From: DATBLQ01 sp036555325
Lineage (GTDB): Bacteria; Pseudomonadota; Alphaproteobacteria; Rhizobiales; Aestuariivirgaceae
NCBI GenBank assembly: GCA_036555325.1
Contig: DATBLQ010000074.1
Location: 1 to 15,772 of the forward strand
DNA length: 15,772 bases
Reading direction: 5' to 3'
Numbering within the stretch: position 1 is the stretch's first letter; each line of letters starts with the position of its first letter. The notes beneath the pieces are model-generated. The model saw only the letters and a program-made list of their open reading frames with translations, was not told where the DNA came from and did no database searches. Both the position numbers and the translations under genes were made by a program. Of this stretch, positions 7,508 to 15,712 are shown piece after piece.

Positions 7508-8610
7508 GAGTCCTTGTGCTTGCGCGCTATGGGCAGCAGGGCGCATCTTCGCGAGTGCGTTCCTTCCAGTATTTGTCAACTCTGGCTGCTTCGGGCATTA
7601 AGTGCGAGGTGTCTCCGCTGGTAGATGATCCGATATTGCTCAAGAAATATCGATTGGGCGGCTATCTTCCGCTCGACGTACTTTTTGCATATGCCCGTCG
7701 TATCGTTGCAATGTTCGAGCGAGGTCGATTTGATCTTGTTTGGATAGAAAAAGAGAGTTTGCCCTGGTTTCCGGTGTGGCTTGAACGGTTGTTCTTGCAT
7801 GGTAGACCGTATGTGCTAGATCTCGACGACGCAATTTTTCACAACTATGACCTGCATCGCGTTGCTGCAGTGCGGCGTCTTTATGGACAACGGATAGACC
7901 GTTTGATGGCGGGTGCGCGACTGGTCCTAGCGGGGAATCGCTACTTGGCGGATCGTGCTGAGGCTGCCGGAGCGCCGAGGGTGGAGGTGATTCCATCTGT
8001 GGTTGATCTGGCAGCGTATCCATTGAAAGCGAATTACGGGGTTACGAGGAGACCAGTTATTGTCTGGATTGGATCTCCCTCCACCGTTCAGTATCTGCTG
8101 GAATTGGCGAAACCCCTCCGTCTATTAGCTGGACGGCGAGCTTTCACGCTACGGGTAATTGGTGGCGGCACGATCACCATGCAGGGTGTGGACGTCGAAG
8201 CGATCCCTTGGTCAGTGGAAACCGAGGCGGCTGCAATTGGCGAATGTGATGTCGGCATAATGCCACTACGAGATACACCGTGGGAGCAAGGGAAGTGCGC
8301 TTACAAGCTGATTCAATACATGGCCTGCGGGTTGCCAACGGTAGCTTCGCCGGTTGGAGCGAACCGTGATGTGTTGGTTGAAGGTGTTACAGGCTTCTTT
8401 GCACGTACTCATTCCGATTGGGCTGAATTGGTGGACTTGGTATTGAGTGACCCCTCGCTGCGTGAGCGGTTAGGCAAAGCCGGTCGAGCGCGGGTGGAGG
8501 CCAATTATTCCTTGCAGCAAGTCGCACCGAAGTTAGTGAGCCTGCTTACCCAGGCTGGCGGGCACTTGCAGGCAACCTCATCTCCTTTTCATAGTGGTGG
8601 TCCAAGATAA
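7504..8610 (+). CDS. glycosyltransferase family 4 protein
   Basis: This is a full-length GT-B glycosyltransferase of 368 residues that should add one sugar to the lipid-linked repeat unit in the cytoplasm. The N-terminal domain has the subgroup-typical GASSRVRSFQYL and later YVLDLDDAIFHNYD. The linker ends in VIPSVVD, and the C-terminal nucleotide-sugar domain begins VIVWIGSPST. The donor-binding region reads WEQGKCAYKLIQYMACG from residue 260. At the usual EX7E positions it has Gln and, in NRDVL, Asp; Q-x-NRE type variants are common in this subgroup. The start overlaps the preceding methyltransferase by four bases (ATGA). A degraded paralogue of its C-terminal half follows 98 bases downstream. 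Donor and acceptor are unknown. Confidence 0.88.
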   Translation: MRVLVLARYGQQGASSRVRSFQYLSTLAASGIKCEVSPLVDDPILLKKYRLGGYLPLDVLFAYARRIVAMFERGRFDLVWIEKESLPWFPVWLERLFLHGRPYVLDLDDAIFHNYDLHRVAAVRRLYGQRIDRLMAGARLVLAGNRYLADRAEAAGAPRVEVIPSVVDLAAYPLKANYGVTRRPVIVWIGSPSTVQYLLELAKPLRLLAGRRAFTLRVIGGGTITMQGVDVEAIPWSVETEAAAIGECDVGIMPLRDTPWEQGKCAYKLIQYMACGLPTVASPVGANRDVLVEGVTGFFARTHSDWAELVDLVLSDPSLRERLGKAGRARVEANYSLQQVAPKLVSLLTQAGGHLQATSSPFHSGGPR

Positions 8611-8708
8611 GGTTCGTTGCTCAAAGTAACAATAGGGTGTGCCACAGCACCAATGTGCTCTGAAGCAGCGCGGCGCGGCAAAACCAAAGAGTCGTTCTGT
8701 CGCTCAGA

Positions 8709-9278
8709 ATGCTTGGCCGCAATAATCACAAGCTGGGCAGCGGACCAATGATCAATGGACGTGTCCCATGTTGGTGTGGACAGGACGCACTCTACGGCAC
8801 GATACCTGCATCTTATTCGCTCCCAGCTCAGACAGTTGCATTACGGCATAACTTCGAATTCATGGTTATTTGCAGTATGGACTTTGGATTTCCTGATCTA
8901 AAGTGCTACCGGTTTATCCAGTGGCGTCTCGAGACCGAAATCGAGGACCTCAACGCAATCGATATTGGGCTGATGCCGCTACCGGACGGTGAGTGGGAGA
9001 TGGGCAAGGCCGGATTCAAGGCGATTCAATACTCGGCGGTTGAGGCGGTTCCTATCGTGTCCTGCGTCGGTGCAGGGCCGTCCGTCGCCATTGATGAGCA
9101 GACGGGATTCGTTGTCGATAACGCGACAGTATCCTGGTCGAATGCAATAGAGAGATTGCTGGACAATCCGGGCCTCGTGGTGGAAATGGGAAAACAAGGC
9201 AGAGAATTCGTAAAGGCCAAATATTCTGTAACCGCGCAAGAAAACACATTTCTCTCTCTTTTCACTGAGTCGCAGTGA
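8709..9278 (+). pseudogene. decayed glycosyltransferase (C-terminal half, two frameshifts)
   Basis: The open frame encodes 189 residues, about half a family-4 glycosyltransferase. From residue about 70 it aligns by eye with the C-terminal domain of the intact neighbour at 7504-8610 (W-x-x-ETE, GxMPL, WE-x-GK, K-x-IQY, VGA, TGF). The N-terminal domain is missing. Reading this frame, a W-x-G is visible at 8772-8780. The expected next segment THSTARYLHLI is found only in the +1 frame (8785-8838), and the main frame regains the family pattern at about 8844 (HNFEFMVI). Two opposite single-base shifts therefore garble residues about 25-45. The donor-site NRE/NRD motif is replaced by GPSVAID, and a small residue after AV is replaced by Glu. 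All this points to an inactive remnant. A base-calling error is possible for the shifts but would not explain the lost N-terminus. Confidence 0.75.
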
Positions 9279-9324
9279 TTGTGCGGTCCACCGGTACGTC
9301 GTGCCATCAAGCGGCTAGAGCTCA

Positions 9325-11286
9325 ATGTGCGGGATAACTGGTTGCATTAACCTGCGATCCGACAAGCCGCCGCTGGAAGGGGTCATACGATCCATGATTG
9401 CGCCTCTCGTTCATCGCGGCCCGGATGGGGAGGGAATTTGGCTTGATCGTGACGCTGGAGTAGCGCTCGGCCACAGGAGGCTCGCGGTATTGGACCTTAC
9501 TCCTGCAGGCCGCCAGCCGATGGCGTCGCCCGGCGGTCGATATGTTCTGGTGTTCAACGGCGAGATCTACAACCATCTTGAACTGCGCAAGAAGCTTGAG
9601 ACCGCGCAATCTCGGACCCAGCGGGCGACTTGGCGCGGCCACTCGGACACGGAGACCCTACTTGCGGGTTTCGAAGAGTGGGGTGTCGTGGAGACCATTC
9701 GCAGGGCTGTGGGAATGTTTGCATTTGCGGTATGGGACAAGGACACGAAAACGCTCCTGATCGCTCGGGACAGGTTGGGTGAGAAGCCTCTGTACTATGG
9801 CTGGCAGGGCAACGCGTTCCTCTTCGGTTCAGAGCTGAAGGCATTGCGACGCCATCCGGCGTTCCGGGGTGAGATCAACCGGGATGCCTTGACGCTCTTG
9901 CTTCGCTTCAACCACGTACCTTGCCCATATTCGATTTACCGTGGCATTCACAAGCTTCCGCCTGGAACGCATCTGACGGTCAGTGACGGCCGTCGCGACG
10001 CCCGGCCGACACAGTATTGGTCGGCATGCGAGCACGCGGAACGGGGCCAGCGCGAACCCTTCAGCGGAAGTGCAGATGAAGCGATTGGAGAGCTGGAAAG
10101 GCTCATGATGCAATCCGTCGCAGGGCAAATGGTGGCGGATGTTCCGCTTGGAGTATTTCTTTCCGGAGGAGTCGATTCATCCACCATAACGGCCTTAATG
10201 CAACGTGTGTCTCCGACGACAGTAAGAACATTCACCATCGGCTTTCACGAAGCGGGGTACGATGAGGCGGAAAGCGCGCGTGCTGTGGCGCGGCACTTGC
10301 GGACCGAGCATACCGAGCTGTATATCACTCCTGCACAGGCACTCGCGGTCATTCCGAAGCTGCCGCAACTGTACGACGAGCCATTTGGCGATTCTTCGCA
10401 AATACCAACTTTCTTGCTGAGCGAAATGGCGCGCCGGCACGTAACTGTTTCTCTCTCGGGAGACGGTGGTGATGAGGTGTTTGGCGGATACAATCGTTAT
10501 GCGTGGGCCGGCGACATTTGGCATATGGTGCGTTGGCTTCCGACGTCGGTTCGAACCAATCTCGCGGTCTTTCTCACGGGGCCTTCTGCGGTCACTTTGG
10601 AGGCCGCCTTCAGGTCGCTCGGGCGCCTTCTTCCTCGCCGATATCGGCACTCCGAGCCTGGCGTCAAGCTTCAGAAGATCGCGGATATCCTTGTGGTCAA
10701 ATCACCGGAGGATATCTATGCCGAGCTTGTTTCACACTGGAAGCGACCCGCCGACTTGGTCATCGATGGCGCTGAGCCAGAAACGGTGCTGACAGGGGCT
10801 GCGGGGCTGCCGAGCCTAAGCGCACTCGAGCACCGCATGATGTACTTGGATCTCGTCTCCTATTTGCCTGACGACATTCTCGCGAAGATCGATCGTGCCG
10901 CCATGGGAGTGTCTCTCGAGACACGGGTTCCCTTCCTGGATCATCGAGTTGTTGAATTCGCGTGGCGACTACCGATCTCTCTAAAGCTGCGAGATGGGGT
11001 GACGAAGTGGATTCTGCGTCAGATCCTTTATCGTGAGGTGCCGCGCAAGCTGATTGAGAGGCCTAAGGCGGGATTTGGCGTACCCATTGATTCCTGGCTA
11101 CGAGGCCCCCTCCGCCACTGGGCTGAGAAACTACTCGACGCGAATCGATTGTCGCGAGAAGGTTTTCTTCACCCGAAGCCCATACTGGTGAAATGGCGGG
11201 AACATCTTGAGGGGAGACGCAACTGGCAGCATTACCTGTGGAATGTGCTCATGTTCCAGGCATGGCTCGAGTCTTCCAAAGCGTAG
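9325..11286 (+). CDS. asnB: AsnB-type glutamine-hydrolysing amidotransferase (asparagine synthase family)
   Basis: This 653-residue cytoplasmic enzyme has two domains. The N-terminal class II glutaminase domain (about 1-220) begins MCGITG, with Cys2 as the nucleophile after removal of Met, and includes HRGPDGEG, NGEIYN and GHSDTE. The C-terminal ATP-pyrophosphatase domain carries the PP-loop SGGVDSS at 280-286 and SGDGGDEVFGGY from 378, both intact. Ammonia from glutamine is used to amidate a carboxylate activated by ATP. In amino-acid metabolism that is aspartate. In polysaccharide loci, relatives are thought to amidate uronic acids. Its position among glycosyltransferases and in the same locus as a UDP-glucuronate 4-epimerase favours the sugar role, but this is inference. 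The ATG at 9325 is fixed by the catalytic Cys2. The next gene starts six bases after it. Confidence 0.92.
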   Translation: MCGITGCINLRSDKPPLEGVIRSMIAPLVHRGPDGEGIWLDRDAGVALGHRRLAVLDLTPAGRQPMASPGGRYVLVFNGEIYNHLELRKKLETAQSRTQRATWRGHSDTETLLAGFEEWGVVETIRRAVGMFAFAVWDKDTKTLLIARDRLGEKPLYYGWQGNAFLFGSELKALRRHPAFRGEINRDALTLLLRFNHVPCPYSIYRGIHKLPPGTHLTVSDGRRDARPTQYWSACEHAERGQREPFSGSADEAIGELERLMMQSVAGQMVADVPLGVFLSGGVDSSTITALMQRVSPTTVRTFTIGFHEAGYDEAESARAVARHLRTEHTELYITPAQALAVIPKLPQLYDEPFGDSSQIPTFLLSEMARRHVTVSLSGDGGDEVFGGYNRYAWAGDIWHMVRWLPTSVRTNLAVFLTGPSAVTLEAAFRSLGRLLPRRYRHSEPGVKLQKIADILVVKSPEDIYAELVSHWKRPADLVIDGAEPETVLTGAAGLPSLSALEHRMMYLDLVSYLPDDILAKIDRAAMGVSLETRVPFLDHRVVEFAWRLPISLKLRDGVTKWILRQILYREVPRKLIERPKAGFGVPIDSWLRGPLRHWAEKLLDANRLSREGFLHPKPILVKWREHLEGRRNWQHYLWNVLMFQAWLESSKA

Positions 11287-11292
11287 AATTCC

Positions 11293-12477
11293 GTGCAGTC
11301 CTACAAGCGGATAATGATGATTTGCAATACGGACGGCGCACTTTACGTGTTCCGCCGGCCGATCATAGACGCGCTGCTATTGAAAGGCTACGAAGTCGTC
11401 ACACTCAGCTCTGAGAGCAAGTTTGGAGATTCGGCAGAGACGTACGTCAAGAAACTGGCAAGTCTCGGGGTTCGCCCCTTGGTTGTCGAGTTTGACAGAC
11501 ACTCGATCTCTCCATTGAAGAATCTGCTCTTGCTTCGAAGCCTGTACCGTGCGATCCGCGCGGAGGCGCCCGATATCGTGCACAGTTTCACTCACAAGCC
11601 GGCAATTCTGGGAACGATCGCGGCCTATTTGGCTAGAACGCCGAGAATCTTCGTGACAATTACGGGCCTCGGCCTTCCATTCGCCAGCAATGGAATTCGT
11701 TTTCGTCTTATCCGCCTGCTGCTGTCCCTGCAGTATCGAGTGGCCCTTCGGTTCGCGAGAGCGGTCTTCTACCAGAATCAGGATGACCTCAACTACTTTG
11801 TGTCGGCTGGTATCGTTCCACGGGGAAAAGCGGTACTGACCTATGGTTCCGGGATAGACGTTGATCAAGTTCCCCTGCCGTCCGAGGAGGAAGTATTGCA
11901 GGCACGAAAGCGTCTTGAGGGCGAGATCGGTCAATCGGTGAATGGAAAGAAGGTCGTTCTGTATGTCGCTCGCGTTCGGAAGGAGAAGGGATTCTTCGAA
12001 TACTATCGCGCCGCTCAAAGGGTATCCCAACAGCGACAGGATTATGTCTTTGTGCATCTGGGTTTGATTGACAACGATGGATCCTGTCGTCTTGATTCTC
12101 GATCCATAGGAGCATTCGCGAGCGAGCATGGAGTGCATTACCTAGGCTTCAAGGAAAACGCATTAGATTACATGCGGGCCGCCGATATCGTGACATTGCC
12201 ATCTTATCGGGAAGGAATGCCGCGTTCGTTGATCGAGGCGCTGGCGCTCGGAAAGTTCCTTGTTACGACTGATATGCCAGGTTGCCGTGAAACCGTAATT
12301 GATGGCAGTAACGGCTATCTATGTCGAGTTCGCGATGCAGCCTCGCTTGCTAGAAAGTTTTTGGACGTGGGAGTCGGTCAAATGAAGATGGCTCGCAGCC
12401 TATCGAGGCGGCTTTGCGAGGTGAAGTTTGATGCCAAGAAGGTCGTAGAGATGACGCTTGGGCACTATTTCCGATGA
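11293..12477 (+). CDS. glycosyltransferase family 4 protein (CapM/PglA-like)
   Basis: This is a 394-residue GT-B glycosyltransferase. The N-terminal domain (MMICNTDGALYVFRRPII, then DIVHSFTHKPAILG and VTITGLG) matches the subgroup that includes CapM and PglA, which often transfer N-acetylated hexosamines or related sugars. The C-terminal domain has VARVRKEKG and a clear EX7E donor motif at E307 (EGMPRSLIE) to E315, followed by a second conserved Glu at 333 (GCRETV). The GTG at 11293 is the called start, six bases after asnB. ATG codons at 11314 and 11317 are possible alternatives and would remove only the first few residues. It overlaps the next methyltransferase by four bases (ATGA at 12474-12477), so the two are probably co-translated. 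Exact donor and linkage are not readable. Confidence 0.88.
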   Translation: MQSYKRIMMICNTDGALYVFRRPIIDALLLKGYEVVTLSSESKFGDSAETYVKKLASLGVRPLVVEFDRHSISPLKNLLLLRSLYRAIRAEAPDIVHSFTHKPAILGTIAAYLARTPRIFVTITGLGLPFASNGIRFRLIRLLLSLQYRVALRFARAVFYQNQDDLNYFVSAGIVPRGKAVLTYGSGIDVDQVPLPSEEEVLQARKRLEGEIGQSVNGKKVVLYVARVRKEKGFFEYYRAAQRVSQQRQDYVFVHLGLIDNDGSCRLDSRSIGAFASEHGVHYLGFKENALDYMRAADIVTLPSYREGMPRSLIEALALGKFLVTTDMPGCRETVIDGSNGYLCRVRDAASLARKFLDVGVGQMKMARSLSRRLCEVKFDAKKVVEMTLGHYFR

Positions 12478-13442
12478 GTCAAGGGAATCCACCGTGCGTC
12501 TGCTGCTCGGGCCCCGCCCTGAGACGAGTGGAATTTGTGAGTGATTTCGAGCTCTTCGCTTGCGGCGACTGCGGTTACGAGTGCTTTCGCCCGATTGGTG
12601 GGGAAATCGGCAGTGGGCTCTACGAGGACGACGCCGATTACTTGGATGAACTGGAATTGGGAAAGGATTTTCGGCATCTTATTCAATGGCATCACTCGAA
12701 AACCCTGGCTTATCTCGTCAATGGAAGGTCGCTGCGTGGCCAGCGATCTTTGGACGTCGGATGTTTCAATGGGTTCTTCGTCTGCGCATTGCTGGATGCT
12801 GGGTTCGACGCGTTTGGGCTGGATTTCAATCAGCGAGCGGTGGAATACGGGCTCCGGGAGTACTCGCTTCGTGGCCGCCTGCAAACATGCAATGTCGAGG
12901 ACCTTGCTGCACGCAGGGAGCGCTATGACGTCGTCACGTGCTTTGAGGTTATCGAGCACGTGCATGATCCTGCAGCGCTGGTCGACAACATCGTAAGCCT
13001 GTTGAATCCGGGTGGTCTCCTAGTCGTTTCGACGCCCAACAGCCGAATGTGCTGGCGGCCTCGGCTTGATTACCCGCCCCATCATCTCTCGCGTTTTACG
13101 CCCCGGGCCCTTGATCTCCTTCTTCGCAAATTCGGCTTGGCGGTCCTAACGCACGAGGAACAGATGAGTCTCGTCGATCTTGCAAGGCATTTTACTGGCG
13201 CGATGTTTCGATCCAGGAATGACAAGAGTCTTCGCGGAGGCGAACTCCCGCGCTCCACCTTTGCAAACTCCATGCGCAGGTTCCTCAACAGATTTCGACC
13301 CGTGCTGAACATGGCGGCAGGCCCTCTTGACCGTATTCTCTATTGGTCGGGCCTGAGGTATATCGGTCAACTGGTTGTTGCCGAGAAGATGGTGCCGGTG
13401 CACAACCGGCAAGCGCCGCTTGAGGTCCGATTCACTGATTGA
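12474..13442 (+). CDS. SAM-dependent methyltransferase with N-terminal zinc-ribbon
   Basis: This 322-residue protein starts with a cysteine-rich segment (C8, C10, C11 and C30, C33, C37) that resembles a small zinc ribbon. A class I methyltransferase core follows: motif I DVGCFNG at 94-100, an acidic residue in GLDFN, and CFEVIEHVHDP, a typical motif II region of type 12/23 methyltransferases. The C-terminal about 100 residues are a less conserved helical extension. Similar zinc-ribbon methyltransferases occur in sugar-modification and O-antigen loci. It may methylate a sugar residue or the growing chain, but the substrate is unknown. It begins inside the stop codon of the preceding glycosyltransferase and is followed after 27 bases by another. 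Confidence 0.85.
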   Translation: MSQGNPPCVCCSGPALRRVEFVSDFELFACGDCGYECFRPIGGEIGSGLYEDDADYLDELELGKDFRHLIQWHHSKTLAYLVNGRSLRGQRSLDVGCFNGFFVCALLDAGFDAFGLDFNQRAVEYGLREYSLRGRLQTCNVEDLAARRERYDVVTCFEVIEHVHDPAALVDNIVSLLNPGGLLVVSTPNSRMCWRPRLDYPPHHLSRFTPRALDLLLRKFGLAVLTHEEQMSLVDLARHFTGAMFRSRNDKSLRGGELPRSTFANSMRRFLNRFRPVLNMAAGPLDRILYWSGLRYIGQLVVAEKMVPVHNRQAPLEVRFTD

Positions 13443-13469
13443 TCCGACGAATCAGCACGGAGCGAACTC

Positions 13470-14615
13470 ATGGCGACGTCCAGTCCGGAGCGCGCGATCC
13501 CAAGTATCGCAATTCTTGGTTCGCGGGGGATTCCCGCTCGCTATGGCGGCTTCGAACGATTTGCCGAGGAGATCTCGGTGCGGCTAGCGGCCAGGGGGGT
13601 CGAAATCGCGGTTTACGCTGAAGGAGAAAGCGATAGTCGGGAGCGCACATACCGCGGCGTCAGGATTATCCCTATCCGCCCAGTTCGTTGCGGTCCACTG
13701 TCAACGATTATTTTTGACCTTCGGTGTCTGATTCACGCATCGCGTCGCTATTCAGTCATTTACATGCTGGGATATGGTGCCGCGATTTTCTTTCCGTTCG
13801 TTCGATGTCCACTTTGGGTGAACATGGATGGTTTGGAATGGAGCCGGGCAAAATGGCGCTGGGCTGGACGAACGTGGCTGCGCGTCATGGAAGGCATCGC
13901 TCTTCGTTTCGCGAGGTTGGTAATCTGTGATGCCGAAGCAATAGAGACAAGTCTGCGCAAACGACATGGCGACTCGTTCCGAGCAAATTATGTTCCGTAT
14001 GGTGCTACGATTGAGAAAGGTCAGCCTGACGACGCGGTCCTCGCGCACTTTGGTCTGACGGCAGGCGGCTACCACTTGGTCGTGTGTCGAATCGAGCCCG
14101 AGAATCATGTACTAGAAATCCTGCAAGGCTTCTTGAGCTGCCGCGCGAACAGCTCTTTGGTCATTGTAGGTGACGTTGCGACCGCAAATCGCTATCACCG
14201 TCAAGTGGCGCGTTTTGCGTCAGAGCGGATCCGTTTTCTGGGCGCAGTGTATGATGCGAGCGTTTTGCGAGCTCTACGCTTCCACTGTGCCGCTTATTGC
14301 CATGGTCACTCAGTGGGCGGAACTAACCCGTCGTTGCTTGAAGCTATGGCATCAGGAAACATAGTCGTGGCTCATGACAATGTGTTCAATCGAGAGGTTT
14401 GCGGAGAAGATGGACTTTACTGGAGGACTTTCGTTGACTTAGGGGCCCGTTTACTTGAGGCCGAATCGATGAATCAACCTAATCGAGAGGCCTTGGGGAC
14501 GCGCATGAGAGCCAGGGTTTCAGAGCGATACGACTGGGAGAAAGTTGTGGACCGCTATGTAGCCTTCCTGAGGGAGGAGATCGAACGGTCAGTGCGAGCC
14601 GGCGCATCGGCGTAA
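13470..14615 (+). CDS. DUF1972-type glycosyltransferase (rhamnosyltransferase-like)
   Basis: This is a 381-residue GT-B enzyme. The N-terminus SIAILGSRGIPARYGGFERF is the hallmark of the DUF1972 domain, found in glycosyltransferases often annotated as rhamnosyltransferases (for example Cps2T/WchF-type). The C-terminal donor domain carries HGHSVGGTNPSLLEAMA at 278-294 and FNREV with E309, both standard in this group and intact. A good ribosome binding site, GGAG at 13459-13462, lies seven bases before the ATG at 13470. No dTDP-rhamnose genes (rmlABCD) are in the window, so if the donor is dTDP-rhamnose it must be made from genes elsewhere. It is the last glycosyltransferase of the run, 89 bases before the epimerase. 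Confidence 0.87.
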   Translation: MATSSPERAIPSIAILGSRGIPARYGGFERFAEEISVRLAARGVEIAVYAEGESDSRERTYRGVRIIPIRPVRCGPLSTIIFDLRCLIHASRRYSVIYMLGYGAAIFFPFVRCPLWVNMDGLEWSRAKWRWAGRTWLRVMEGIALRFARLVICDAEAIETSLRKRHGDSFRANYVPYGATIEKGQPDDAVLAHFGLTAGGYHLVVCRIEPENHVLEILQGFLSCRANSSLVIVGDVATANRYHRQVARFASERIRFLGAVYDASVLRALRFHCAAYCHGHSVGGTNPSLLEAMASGNIVVAHDNVFNREVCGEDGLYWRTFVDLGARLLEAESMNQPNREALGTRMRARVSERYDWEKVVDRYVAFLREEIERSVRAGASA

Positions 14616-14704
14616 ACGCAATTTCATGTTGGTCGTGCGTGCCTGTGCAAGTCCACTGGCGATGCTGGCGGATTCAGCGAACTCAATAAACCATTAATTG
14701 AAAC

Positions 14705-15712
14705 GTGAAGACCCTTATCACTGGCGCCGCTGGTTTCATCGGTGCCGCGTTGACCTTGCGGTTGCTCGAACGCGGCGACGTTGTGCACGGAATCGACAAC
14801 CTCACTGATTACTACGACGTGGCTCTCAAGAAAGCCCGGCTCGAGAGATTGTCTACGCGTGAGAAGTTCAGTTTTGAATTGCTTGATATCGCCAATCGAG
14901 CGGGAATGGAGTCCCTATTTGCGCGGCACAAATTCGATGCCGTGATGAACCTCGCCGCGCAGGCGGGGGTCCGGTACTCCATCGAGAATCCCCATGTCTA
15001 CATCGACAGCAATATTGTGGGCTTCTGCAATATTCTCGAGGGTTGCCGCCACTCTAAGGTCGGGCATCTGGTCTTTGCCTCGTCGAGCTCCGTTTATGGC
15101 GCAAACACCCGACTGCCGTTTTCGGAGCACGACAATATCGACCACCCGATCTCGCTTTACGCAGCGACCAAGAAGGCGAACGAGCTGATGGCGCACACCT
15201 ACGCGCACCTCTATGGATTGCCTTGCACAGGCCTGCGGTTCTTCACCGTATACGGGCCGTGGGGACGTCCGGACATGGCGCTGTTCAAGTTCACGAAGAA
15301 CATTCTCGAGGGCAAGCCCATTCCTGTATTCAACAACGGGAATATGGTGCGGGATTTCACGTACGTCGACGACATCGTGGAGGGCGTCGTGCGGGCCATC
15401 GACCGGCAGGCGCAGCCCGATCCCTCGTGGGACGGTGCGGCGCCGGATCCGGCGCGGAGCAAAGCGCCCTACAGGATCTACAACATCGGGAACAACAAAC
15501 CCGTGCAACTCATGCGCTATATCGAGGTACTCGAGAAGGCCCTGGGGAAGAAGGCGCAGCTTGAAATGCTCCCCATGCAGCCAGGCGACGTGCCGGCGAC
15601 GATGGCGGATGTTTCCGCGCTGGAAAAGGGCGTCGGCTATCGCCCGAAAACGACGGTGGAGGAGGGGGTGCCGAGGTTTGTGGAGTGGTATCGGAGTTAT
15701 TACAAGGTCTAG
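14705..15712 (+). CDS. UDP-glucuronate 4-epimerase (NAD-dependent)
   Basis: This 335-residue extended short-chain dehydrogenase/reductase should interconvert UDP-glucuronate and UDP-galacturonate. The NAD-binding glycine motif GAAGFIG is at residues 7-13. Serines 126-129 (SSSSVYG) and Y152-x3-K156 form the catalytic set. The subgroup markers NLTDYYDVALKKARLERL, RPDMALFKF and RDFTYVDDIVEG are those of the LspL/Gla-type glucuronate epimerases rather than GalE. The length is normal for the family. The start is a GTG at 14705 with no clear ribosome binding site, but the glycine motif so close to the start leaves little choice. GC content rises toward the 3' half: 15421-15480 has 42 G+C of 60 by hand count. 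In context it supplies galacturonate for the polymer. Confidence 0.9.
   Translation: MKTLITGAAGFIGAALTLRLLERGDVVHGIDNLTDYYDVALKKARLERLSTREKFSFELLDIANRAGMESLFARHKFDAVMNLAAQAGVRYSIENPHVYIDSNIVGFCNILEGCRHSKVGHLVFASSSSVYGANTRLPFSEHDNIDHPISLYAATKKANELMAHTYAHLYGLPCTGLRFFTVYGPWGRPDMALFKFTKNILEGKPIPVFNNGNMVRDFTYVDDIVEGVVRAIDRQAQPDPSWDGAAPDPARSKAPYRIYNIGNNKPVQLMRYIEVLEKALGKKAQLEMLPMQPGDVPATMADVSALEKGVGYRPKTTVEEGVPRFVEWYRSYYKV

Noticed and set aside
8646..8659. AGCAC-CAAT-GTGCT stem after the glycosyltransferase at 7504
   Set aside because: It has only five pairs and no T-run, so it is too weak to call a terminator.
8611..8771. Search for the missing N-terminal domain of the decayed glycosyltransferase
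   Set aside because: No GT4 N-terminal motif could be recognised in any of the three + frames, so the domain appears deleted rather than merely frameshifted.
11377..12138. 253-codon minus-strand frame opposite the glycosyltransferase at 11293
   Set aside because: It has no domain motifs, and the + strand frame carries a clear GT4 EX7E motif.
14915..15508. 197-codon minus-strand frame opposite the epimerase
   Set aside because: It lies fully inside an epimerase with all catalytic residues, and its composition is that of an antisense shadow.
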